A stretch of DNA of 64,000 bases, taken from Branchiostoma floridae. Lineage: Eukaryota; Chordata; Leptocardii; Amphioxiformes; Branchiostomatidae. Where the stretch lies: contig NC_049986.1 in assembly GCF_000003815.2 (NCBI RefSeq), positions 9,725,244 to 9,789,243 of the forward strand, written 5' to 3'. The position numbers and the translations under genes were made by a program. Shown here in pieces: positions 22,368-33,256 of this stretch (within the stretch, counting starts at the first letter, position 1; every line of letters begins with the position of its first letter). The notes under the pieces are model-generated. The model was not told the origin of the DNA. It searched no databases and saw only the letters and a list, made by a program, of their open reading frames with translations.

Positions 22368-22440
22368 TGCCGACACCTGGGATCGGACCCGGGCAGGCAG
22401 ATCACAAAGCAGCGCTAACCACTACGCTAAAAAGGGCTGA
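22368..22440 (-). repeat. tRNA-like SINE fragment
   Basis: On the minus strand, TAGCGTAGTGGTTAGCGCTG (A-box-like) is followed by GGGTCCGATCCCAGGTG (B-box-like). The promoter boxes are well preserved, but the acceptor stem does not pair cleanly, so a SINE is more likely than a functional tRNA gene. Confidence 0.5.
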
Positions 22441-22576
22441 TCAGCCGATTGGCGTAGTTGTTGGCGCTACTTGAACCCCACTGTTACACATGCTAACGTT
22501 CATCTGATGTACTATGTCAACTGTGCTGAAAGCTAACCACGAAACCACGCTATATTCATGGTATCCGCGCGCTCAT

Positions 22577-22830
22577 TACCTCCATGAAATGTCATGGAAT
22601 GGAGGTTATATTTTCTGTTATGTGTCTCTGTCTGTGTAGATGATTACTCAAGAATGGCTGGATGGATTGGTTTCATACTTGTTGTGTTGGTGGGGTGTGA
22701 TGAAAGCTCAAATCGATGAGATTTTGGGAGCCGTATCTGTCGTTATAATACGGGGGAGATCACGTGGGGGTGAGATCGCTGTGACACCTGTCCAACAAGA
22801 AAAAAAACGACTGGGGACGGGGGCGTAGAG
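22577..22830. mobile_element. Truncated CTCCATGAAA element joined to a foldback fragment
   Basis: Positions 22577-22748 are nearly identical to the start of the element at 10334. The sequence then switches abruptly to GGGGGAGATCACGTGGGGGT and GAGATCGCTGTGACACC, which resembles the end of the GC-rich foldback element at 31110-32335. The composite insertion interrupts sequence otherwise shared with locus copy 2 (46232 onward). Confidence 0.5.
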
Positions 22831-23979
22831 GTCAATAACCTAACAGCCCAGCGACTGACAAAATATAAGAGGCACCACAAGTTCCGTCAAGTTAGCGCAT
22901 TGAATCTACCCGCCACATCAAATCCACTTCACTCCGTGTTGTCAGTCTCGTTAGAGATCACTCGGCCAAGTGTTGCCACCATCAACAAAGATGTACTGCT
23001 TTTGTCCGAAGATTAGATTACTGATAACACACAAATGTTGTATCAATTTGGAGGATAACTTTAACAAAAGCTTGCGTGTGTATCTCATGTTGTCACATAC
23101 GTTTGACGTTAATCGTCATTTGTGATACCAAGACAAAATAAAGTGGATCAAAAACGTCAGACAATATTGCCATATTGAAGATCAAAATAAAGTCTCTGTG
23201 AAATATTGAATTGCTGCAAATACGTGAATAACTTTATGAGATAAATCACTGGAAAGACATAGATCATGACATACTACATCGTACAGTTGTGTACTATTTA
23301 CCATTGCGGTATACTGGTGAGTAAGAATTTGTGACACTGAAAACGTCTGGGTTAAATGTTGTGTATACGTTAGGGGATTTTGACTGATGTTTGTGTCCGC
23401 GTTTTAGAGTACATTTCTGCGTATATCCAAGTCCGTACGAGTTCTGTATTAACAATTTTGACCCTCGGTGGAGTAGCCTGTACACCAAACCGAAGAAAAC
23501 CTTCTTCATTCCTGAACCAAAAAAATATTAATACGAAAATCATACGGACTTAAATACTAGTATAAACACAAGTGTGGACGGGCCTTTACAAACGAGGTAG
23601 GACAAAATGCCAAGTATACACTAAACATGCTTCAAAGTATTAGCCAAATGTCGAACCAATTTACTCGTAGTACAGTACATCTTTGATAGACTGTATGCGT
23701 GCACATGTACACAAAATTAAGAGGTTTTACGTCCGGCAAAAACAAAACTGAGAGGGCCTTTCCCTTTAGATGTGAAATTCATAATAGATAAAGCCGACTG
23801 AAATAGCGTCATGTGATATTTCATAAACAAGTCATAATATGTTGCATATTTGTGACAACGTCTTGTGCGAAAGCAGCCAACGTGGCCAGATATGCCTATT
23901 CAACACCGGATATGGCGTCATCATAAATCAGGCGTTGCCATGGAAACATACTATTTTAGCATGTGATTTCAAAATACTT

Positions 23980-24098
23980 CATTGCTATTGGCTAACCTAT
24001 CCACAAGCAATATTACTTCCTACTCTATGTATAAAGTAGAGCCAGACCAAAGAACATACCACAAACCAAGAGATCCAGGGAGCCTCCACATGTTCATG
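23980..24098 (+). promoter_or_regulatory. Core promoter and 5' UTR exon, locus copy 1
   Basis: An inverted CCAAT (ATTGG) at 23986 precedes TATAAAG at 24030-24036. Transcription should begin about 30 bp later, and a noncoding exon would end at CATG/GTAGGT (24098). The same arrangement, with sequence identity on both sides, occurs in copy 2 at 47668-47785. The conserved upstream block includes GGATATGGCGTCAT and ATAAATCA, possible CRE/AP-1-like sites. The next exon is the signal peptide exon at 29512. Confidence 0.6.
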
Positions 24099-24600
24099 GT
24101 AGGTGCACATATCCGCACATATATTTTGTTGTTTTATGTTTTGGAACTGTTGCTTTGCAGGTATGTCAAAATGATTTGATGTCATAATGTAGTAATGAGA
24201 AAGGGTGTTCGGTGACTATATTTCTTAATGTACATTGTATATTTTTAAAAAAAGTGTAGCAAAAAGTTAGGAGATTGTAAGAAAAATAGTCAATGAGCTT
24301 GTATACCTGATATGCAGGTTGCCAACAATTTCTTATTTAATGCCTGTTAGAAAATATTGATAATGGGCAAGTAGGCAATGGGCAAATAGCATATCTTGTT
24401 AATTGAACGGTTACCAAAACGTTGAAAATAAGTGCCAATTGCTATAGTGCAATAGTGAATGTTGTTTTTTCTGTATATTTTCTTCCTTTACGGTCTAGTT
24501 ACAGGATTATTTCACTATTTGTTTAAATTTATAACAACCGCAAAATAAGGGCTGCTACATTATAACCTTATGTCCTGGAATTATTGGTATAAGTTCGTGG

Positions 24601-24975
24601 CCTTATGGCCTAAGCGTTAAGAAATATTCTATAGCAGCCACCTGTCTAATCACGGCCTCACAATTTCTGGTCCCATAGATACAGACACACTGCCTATTGC
24701 AACCATACGGCTGCCATATGTCACCCTGTGCCGAGCTTAAGATCGTAGTTTGCGAGGATTTGGAGTTCTCGACAAGTTCATTTGGACGATAGCGGAAGGT
24801 CCGCGTGGCTTGACCGTTAGACCGCAAGTCTTTGTCAGCGAATTTCCGCACATTGGGCATGGCAATATCAATCATTTTCGGTAGATTTGACTTTGTCAGT
24901 TGAATTTCGAGACGATCGAGACAATGTTACTTGGTGAGAAAGATTAGTGGGTACTGAAAGCATGTGTAACTTATT
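24601..24975. other. Unassigned intronic sequence left of the LINE
   Basis: No splice-bounded exon. It contains CTATAGCAGCCACCTGTCTA, similar to CTATAGTGGCCACCTGTCTA at 26946 on the other side of the LINE. The LINE may therefore have inserted into an older repeat. Confidence 0.3.
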
Positions 24976-26925
24976 GCTCTTTCTTTCTTTCTTTCTTTAT
25001 TGACGATGAGACATGTCATTACAAGGGTCTGCCTAGGCAGCTTTGGGCTGGTAGCGGCAGAACCTACAAAATACGGACGAACATACAAAGAAGTCATACA
25101 ATATAATACAATAAAATAATCAATGATTAAAAGGTGTCATGCAACTATACAGATTGATCTATACCATTTGTCAGCTAACTTAAAAGATTGGAGTAGGTGG
25201 AAGGTCAGTATACTATCATACGGGTTTAATATTAAAATCCTGACAGGAGGTGGCTTCTGCAACGGGCTTTGAACTGTGGGAAAGTGGTGGAGTCGGTGAT
25301 GTGGTTTGGTAGGTTGTTCCACAGTCTGGAGGTATATGGAATAAAGCTGTTGCTGTATGTTGTAGTTCTGCAGCGAGGGATATGGAGGTGTGAAGAGTTT
25401 CGCAGACGAAGCTGGGTTTGGGTTTGTCTTGTTTGAGGGATGAGTGGTTGCAGGTGGGGTGGTACAGTGCCGGTAACCAGTTTGTACATGATGACTAGAC
25501 GGTGATAGTCTCGCCTAGTTGAGAGCCTGTCCCATCCAAGCTCTTGAAGCACGTCCGAGTAGGGTGTTCTTGGCGCTGCACCTGTAACTAGGCGGCCTGC
25601 ATGGTACTGTACGCGCTCTAGTACTTTGGAGGCGGCTACACTCATGTTGGTGAAGAGGATGGAGGCATACTCCAGCCTAGGTCGCACAAGGGTAAGGTAA
25701 GCCAGTTCCAGTGCTTCCTTGGACAACTTGCCTCGCAACCTCCAGAGGTATCCAAGTACCTTTCTGGCCTTACTGGAAGTATTCTGTGCGTGGTCGTTCC
25801 AGCCCAAAGCCTGGTGTAAGGTGACACCAAGATGCGAGTAGAAGGGAACCTGTTCGATGAGCTGGCCTGAGATGTAGATAGGAGGAAGTACAACTCTGCT
25901 TCGTGCAGACTTGATGCAAATAACCTTGCACTTCCCTGGATGCAGTTCTAGACCCCAGACATCAAACCAGTCAGAAACAAGCTGTAAGTCGGAGTTAGTG
26001 GTGCTGGCTACCTGCTCGGCCGTCGGTCCCGAGTTTGACAAAGACGTGTCATCAGCAAAACTGTTGATGTCCGATGTACAAGGTAAGTCCTTGATGTCGT
26101 TTATGTAGACTAAGAATAACAGCGGGCCAAGGATACTGCCCTGTGGGACGCCCGCGTACGTGTACCTCCAAGACGACGTAGCACCATTAATGACCACACG
26201 CTGCTGGCGGCCTGTGAGGTAGTGATTAAACCAGCTGATGAGTGGTCCACTAACTCCGTAACGCGATAGCTTGTACGTTAATCCATCGTGCCACACAGTA
26301 TCGAACGCTCTACGGACGTCCAGAAAGACGGCGGCCGTACAGGAGACATTGGAGTCATCAATGGACTTGGCCCAGTTGTCAACCAATCGCAGGAGTTGTA
26401 GGACTGTCCCATCCCCTTTTTTGAAACCAGACTGGTTGACGTTTAACAGATTGTTGACGGTAAGATAAGTGTACAGGCGGTTGTGAACGACTCTCTCCAA
26501 CACTTTGGCTACGGTGGGCAGAAGTGCGATCGGTCTGTAGTTTGATGGATCAGTCCGATCACCCTTTTTGTATATTGCCGACACGTTTGATTGCTTCCAG
26601 TCTTTTGGTATTTGTCCTGTAGCGAGTGACAAGTTGAAAAGCTGACAAAGGGAGGCGCTGATGGCTGGTGCTCCCTCCTTAAGGAGTCGGTTGGTTATTC
26701 CATCGGGGCCTGGAGCCTTGTTAGGATGTAATCCTTGCAGCACACCCAGGACTTCTTCCTCTGAGACGTGAATTGTAGAGAGTACTTCATCAGTGAACTT
26801 AGGGAGCCTGCTTGTAAAGTTTGGATGCGTAGCTTCCTTAGTGACTCTGACAAAGACGTCATTAAGGGTTTCTGCCTTATCTTTGTTTTTGTCCAGGACG
26901 ATGCCATTTACGGAGAGTGCTCGTG
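24976..26925 (-). mobile_element. 5'-truncated CR1/L2-like LINE with intact reverse transcriptase frame
   Basis: A long minus-strand frame (26743-25232, extending in frame back to about 26925) encodes a non-LTR reverse transcriptase. Visible motifs are NKAPGPDGI, NYRPIALLPTVAKVLE, GVPQGSILGPLLFLVYIND and FADDTSL (the YADD-type catalytic box). The C-terminal part carries RLEYASILF and LWNNLPNHI, typical of CR1/L2-clade ORF2. The endonuclease region is missing, so the copy is dead on arrival. The 3' end is marked by an (AAAG)n run at 24979-24997. It lies antisense in the first intron of the plus-strand gene. Confidence 0.85.
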
Positions 26926-26929
26926 GTCA

Positions 26930-29290
26930 ATTGATCAGCAATTTCTCTATAGTGGCCACCTGTCTATAGTGGCTACATTTCTCCAGTATCGCTATAGACA
27001 TGGTTGGCTGTATCCAGAAGTAAGGTGGATACAACACGTTCCCATATGGATTTAATTGCGATGAAATAGCTTAGAACTGATAGTCAGCGGTTATAAGTTC
27101 CTGATTTTCGGTTCCATTTCTAGCTGAATCTATCTTTTGAAAACGAGCTTTTTCTGATGATCTTTGCAGTTTTATGGACAGAGAAGTAAAACGTAGACGA
27201 CATGCAAATGTCAGTTATAACCTCTTCTTTTGTCATCCCATGGCCATCCTTTCAAATTTCTAGTTGTGCAGTGAACGCTTCACTTTGACCGGATTACCAT
27301 CTTCTCCATAAGTATGTTGGACTCTTTTCCATGGAGAGGTTTGACACTTGGGACTTTCTCTTGAATCTTATAAGGGCACTGTCGGTCAAACAATTTTGGT
27401 AACGTTATATGTTTCTTCATTGAGATAAGTGTCCATTACAGAGTTCCTGTGGGAAAATGACCGATATAGATAACAAAACAAAATAGTAACTAGTACAGAG
27501 AAGTAAAGGCAAAAAAGACTTACGATAGGTGGTCAAGACCGAAGACCCAGGAACAAGTGGCAAAACTCAAATTTCGGGGGATGAAGGTAAAGTGTAAAGC
27601 CCTTCATGAATATGTACCGAAACTCAGATCACTATTGTTACTCTGTGACACTGGAGGGTAACCTCCAGTAACAGAGTATTGTAATCACTTTGTGCGTTGG
27701 GTGTTCGCACCTATATCTCTATGTTCCGTATGCCGCAATCGCATGTGGATTGGCATGTCGTCTGTACTCGGTTAGGAAATGATGCACGTTGTTTTTTTTT
27801 TCGCCGTAGCTGTTTTTATTATGGATGTAATAATTTCAGTTTTCACCCCTACGCCGTCCGGTATAGTGGTTCAGGTCTTCCTTATGATTGTGCCTTAAGC
27901 GTTGTAGCTATTTGATACCGTCAAGCAGATGTTGGCCTCGTCGGAATATGCAATCTCGTTCGGGCTTTGCGTTTCCAATATTGAGGTTGGTTTGACATAG
28001 CATACTGTTAACATTTTGCGCGGTTGATAGTCATATGCATGTTATGGTTAAAACGTGTTTGATCTTTGGGAACCTTTTTTTTCGCGGTAGCTATTTTCAT
28101 TATCGATGTAATAATTTGAGATGTCACCCCTATTTCCCTGGTATTGTAGACCAGCTGGCTTATAGACGCTGGGGTCTGACAATTACTTATCTCGAAGCAG
28201 ATATGGGGTTATTTCCACAGCTGTGATTGACCTACTTTTAAACGAGGTGTGCGTCTCAAGTATCCATTGTGAAGCGCTGTTGTTGTTTCATTTGTGTCGT
28301 TCGATTGAGACGCTGAATTAGCTGTGTTTTAAATTTGGCAGTGATAGGTATCGTAGCTTTTAAGTAGGTTTTTTGTATTAGCTGATGTGATGTGTCTTGT
28401 ATGCGATTCACTACTATATAGGTGGGGTGGCCATGCTCTTAATCTGTCGGGTAGGAACGTGTCTTTTGTGACCGGAACACCGAAAGTAGAGGGAAATAGC
28501 AGGGACAGAAGGGGTATGATCTTGGAGGGAAATTATANNNNNNNNNNNNNNNNNNNNNNNNNNNNNNNNNNNNNNNNNNNNNNNNNNNNNNNNNNNNNNN
28601 NNNNNNNNNNNNNNNNNNNNNNNNNNNNNNNNNNNNNAATGGAAATTATATATTTCGCATATACACAGAATTAGCCATTGTCGGTGGGAACTCAAACTTT
28701 ATGAAATTATTTGTGTACCTTATATTTGTAGCACTTGGAGGAGCGTGTGCGTTGTATACGACATAGGTTGAGTATGTTTCGTTCCGGCTCACCGAAAGAA
28801 AGGCGTTATGATCAGGAACAGAAAGGGACTGTTATGGACGGTGATTATGTTTGAACCATACACACAGATTGTTATGTCTGTACGTTTTGTGCTCGACCTG
28901 TGCTTGTTTTCATTTGGTGTCGTTCGATTGAGACGCTGATTTCGCTGTTAATGCGTACAGGACTGTGTTTTAAATTTGGCAGTGATAGGTATGTTAGCTT
29001 TTAAATACGTTTTTGGTATAAGCTGATGTGATGTGTTCTGTATGCGATATAAACACCGAGAAATACACCACAGAAAACATCACAACCGACATTAGCCATA
29101 ATTATGTCACAGAGTATGTTACCTACGGTCACTTGATATCTTTGAAGGCGACATCCTTTTGAAAATCAGTAACAACAAAAATTGGTGTAACGTTATATCT
29201 AGCTGTCGCCTGCTTTGTCACTAAAAGCCTCAGCCATTAATCTACGGTACCTGAAAATAGCCTCCTACGTTGGATAAATGTCTATCTGTA
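26930..29290. other. Repeat-rich intronic region with assembly gap
   Basis: Direct repeats: 28298-28410 and 28920-29055 share GTCGTTCGATTGAGACGCTG, TTTTAAATTTGGCAGTGATA and GCTGATGTGATGTG. Blocks near 27790-27860 and 28070-28150 share TCGC.GTAGCT, ATGGATGTAATAATTT and CACCCCTA, also present near 10495. A hairpin TACTCTGTGACACTGGAGG / CCTCCAGTAACAGAGTA lies at 27638-27685. No exon was found. Confidence 0.45.
28538..28637. other. Assembly gap (100 N)
   Basis: Exactly 100 unknown bases, the usual placeholder for a gap of unknown size. It falls in the first intron between direct repeats, so real sequence may be missing. Confidence 1.
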
Positions 29291-29511
29291 CTGTAACGGT
29301 ATTTCACCTTTATCCGCGGGGTAACCTACAACTGTTGTTTTCATAAACAGGTTATTTAGGGATTTCAATTGACAGTTGTTCCAAATTAAATGAAACGGGC
29401 ATAGGTTATGATGGGGAAAAGGTGACTACCAATTGACGGCAATAAAAGTGAGAGGAGGAAGAAGAACGTGGATGCTACATAATCTTTACTACATAATGAT
29501 TTTTTTTCCAG

Positions 29512-29572
29512 ATGGAAAAGAAACTCCTGTTGTGCCTTGTGCTTCTCGCCATACCAGTGGCGACAGCGCAAG
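29512..29572 (+). CDS. Signal peptide exon, locus copy 1
   Basis: A long T-run and CCAG acceptor precede the ATG, which encodes MEKKLLLCLVLLAIPVATAQ, a textbook secretion signal with likely cleavage after ATA. It is 61 bp, phase 1 end at CAAG/GTTTGT. The paralogous exon at 49020 encodes MEKKLLLCLVLLSISVAKAQ. Confidence 0.85.
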
Positions 29573-32500
29573 GTTTGTCTTATAATTTTCTTGTAGGAAA
29601 CATATGAATATTAGTGACTTTTTGAGAAATGGAAGTGTTAAACACACACGCGCATGCATACGTACGCGATGGTTAATGGTTAAAGTTGATTCTACATGGG
29701 TGTTGCAGAAAGCAAAGTAAAAAGAAATACGCGATTGGAAGAAAGGTATATGGCTCCGAGGGTGTGGATGATATATGAGAAAACACACATAAGGGCAGTT
29801 TGACTAAGGGTTTGACAAAATTAGTTTGCTTCATTTTACACAAGCCGACACATGCTAGCCTTTTGCGTCAATGAGTCGACATGTTCTGGACTTACGTGGA
29901 GCCTCAGAGGGGGTAATTTTTTCGTAAAGGTGAGAAGTAATGCGCGCGGCGGATGGCATCCATAAAATCAAGTTTGTGTGGCTTGACGGCGAAATGAGTC
30001 ATTCGAAAATGACTGAATCTACAATAACCGCTGCCCTAACAAAGACCAGGATGTGACTGAAAATGATTATAAGAACAAAGAGTGATTAAATACTAATATC
30101 TGATAAGATACTAATATCATGTCGCAGACTGCGCTGCTGGATACCAGGAGATTGACGGAAGTTGCTACTACTTCTCCAAAGTGGCCAAAAACTCCCGCCA
30201 GGCCATAGCCACGTGCGAGGCCTCGGGGGGCGAACTGCTCGAAGTTGACGACGACGCTACGAGGGCCATCATCGACAACTATGCCTCGCGTTGCGTGTAT
30301 GTCATCCATTGACAACTTATATCTATATCCAACACATAACTTAGTACTGTGTGTATCCCAATCTCCGAGCAGATCCGGATATCACAATTGTGTTGTTTTT
30401 TGCAAATTTTGGATTTTCAGGTTTTAAGTGAAAAGTTAGGTACTGTAGTAGAAAACAGGTAAGAACTGTAATTGTTATGTTGCAAAAACAGTCGTAAAAC
30501 ACTGAAATGAGACAATCTTAAGCTTCTAGATATGTTTATCCATAGTATATTTTTTCCTATAGTCAATTTCTTTATATCCAAATACAATCATCTACTCATA
30601 TTGGCGACACCCTAGGGGCGAGCCAAATGGTATATAATTGTGTTCAGTTAAAAAAACTCTAGGTATTGTGCCGGAATATTTCCACAGGAATGATAGTAAT
30701 CAACATGCATCTTTGGTATGTAAGTCCCTCAGAAATAGGAATGCTAATAGTCCACGTGTAGTTTGGTATGTAAGTCATTCAAAAGATCTATACAGGATGT
30801 GCTGATATCTCGGTAATCATGAGAAATGCAATGGTGGAAAGTGGCTCATGCTGTATAGTAGTAGTCATGTTGGCTCCCTGGACTGGAGGTATTTGTCATA
30901 GAAAAATAGTCCTAGATAGGGAAAGCCATATAACATAGTTAGACAGGAAGTGTTACATATGAAGGTCATAATAATTTTGAATAATGGCAAATGGTAATTA
31001 TATTCTGAGCGAAATGTATTTTTATGGCATATATCACACACTGGTATACGCACTCACACAATAATGCATAATCATGTGTAACATGTAAAACATAAAATTT
31101 ATTATGTCATACCTGTGACGCGAAAACGTTCGATACGGGTGTTCCGGTGTGACAGCGTTCTCGCCCCCCCCGTGATCTTGCCCCCCCGGGGGCGAAATCA
31201 CTAGCGATCTCGCCCCCCCGGGGCGAAATCACTAGCGATCTCGCCCTCCCCGGCTAGTGATCTCGCCCCCCTACCTCGCCCCCCTTTAGCGATTTCGCCC
31301 CCCCCCCAAAAAAAAACGGGTTTACATGACATTTTAGAAGTTGATTGGTATAAATCACACAATGTAGTTTCAGAATGATATAAGTACACGAGTTTGATAC
31401 ATAACTCCATTCATAGTATCAATATTAACGTAATTACATGGTAATAAGATAGTTGAACTTGTTTCAGACAAGGAGGGTTTGGTCCCTTGTATTCCCATTA
31501 TTGCATATACCTGAGTCTTGACATAAGATGTATTTCATTGTATTCACCTGTCCTCAAGCAACCTATATATCTCCAATATGAAGTCTCTACAATGAAGTGA
31601 CCACAAAAGAACTATGTAATGTCTTTATTAATTATGCAAATATTAGGTATTAATTAGAATAACGCACATTTTGGTATATGCACCTGGCCAAGGGATATCT
31701 TCACCTCCAACATGACTGTCTTTTCTAGTATTTAGGAACTGATGCATTTACCCGTGTTTCTTAAGACAGGTATTTTACCAGTGTTTGTGTAGCATTTAGC
31801 AACAGCTATATCAACTTGCGCGTAGATAGTGTTTATAATGAGAAACTATTATTCACGTGTGTTTTTGTTAGTGCTTTGGAAATGTTTCCAGCACAAGAAA
31901 GAAAACACTGTGACAAATTGAAAACATATAGCTGACGTATTCCGTACCATAGACGGTGTTGATTTATACGTTCGCAGTAGCACTGTTTTATGCCACCTCA
32001 GCTGCAAAAATTGTCTTTTTTCATTTCAATGTCATGTTTGCACCGAACAATATAATATTGACTTTCGAGGTATGACATCTTACGGTAATAAGGTGCCATA
32101 TAGGTACCAGGTAACACACCATATACGTTACTCCCCAGGTGCAGTATAGTACCAGGTTGCGCACCTGTAATATGTAGTAGCCAGCTGCTCTGGGAGGGGG
32201 GGGGGCGAAAACGCTAAAGGGGGGCGAAAACGCTAGTGATCTCGCCCCCCGGGGGGGGCGAGATCGCCGGGGGGGCGAGATCGCTGTCACACCGGACCGG
32301 GCCGTACGTTTTCGTATCGCACAGGTTCGAAAGGCGTATCACACAGGCTCCATTCGAATAAATCGAACTGTTTCGAGCGGGCCGAATACGGCACTTCGAA
32401 GCAATTCGAATACCTGATTCGGACGCTGTTGCAACACTTTTTGTTCGAGGGCCCCAAATTTGTTCAACTTCTGGCGCATTTTGCATCAAAACATGGGTTT

Positions 32501-33213
32501 TCTCAGGTGGGTATGACATAAATGAAATACAACACATTTAAAGGTATTTTTAATGTAGTTTGTAGTTCCGAAAATAAGGACTATCTGCACGAAGAAAAGT
32601 TGCCAATGTCGGATAATTGCACATTAAAACATCCAAGGAAATGGGAGGAATTGTGCAAAGTCTACCTGATAGTATTAAATATACAACTTTCATTACTTGC
32701 TCAATTTGTACATCACGTTTGGCTGACTGACTTTTCTAATACAAAAGCTCCAGGGAGAGTGTATGACCCAAATTCCTCCCAGTAACATTCCTCAGGTCTA
32801 ACATCTAACATTCCAAACATGCCTGTGGACTAGCATTCTTGTGGATACATTCCTAGAATTCTTGCAAATTGAGCACAACCCCTACAACACCCAACGTCGC
32901 CATGGAAATGTATTTTGTCATATAGCATTGCCAATCTTGTTTTCCTTTCTTTTCTAGGTACTGGATCAGCGCTGAATCGGCACTAGTTGACTACTGGCAG
33001 AGTGCAGAGTTAGAACCAATGTTCAATACTTGCAATTTCCAATTAATTCAGTTACTACCTTCACCATGAGGATTATGTTATCGGCAGCACTTCTGTGTGT
33101 GTGTGTGTGTGAGTGAGTGTGTTTGTATGTGTGTTGTGTGCGTGTTGTGTGTTTGTGTGTGTGTGTTGTGTGCGTGTTGTGTGTTTGTGTGTGTGATGTG
33201 TTTGTGTGTGTTT

Positions 33214-33256
<43 letters not shown>

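Noticed and set aside
22368-22440. Functional tRNA gene
   Set aside because: A and B boxes are good, but no clean acceptor stem or anticodon arm could be folded by eye; a SINE head is more likely.
25911-26468. Short plus-strand frames inside the LINE
   Set aside because: Shadows of the minus-strand reverse transcriptase.
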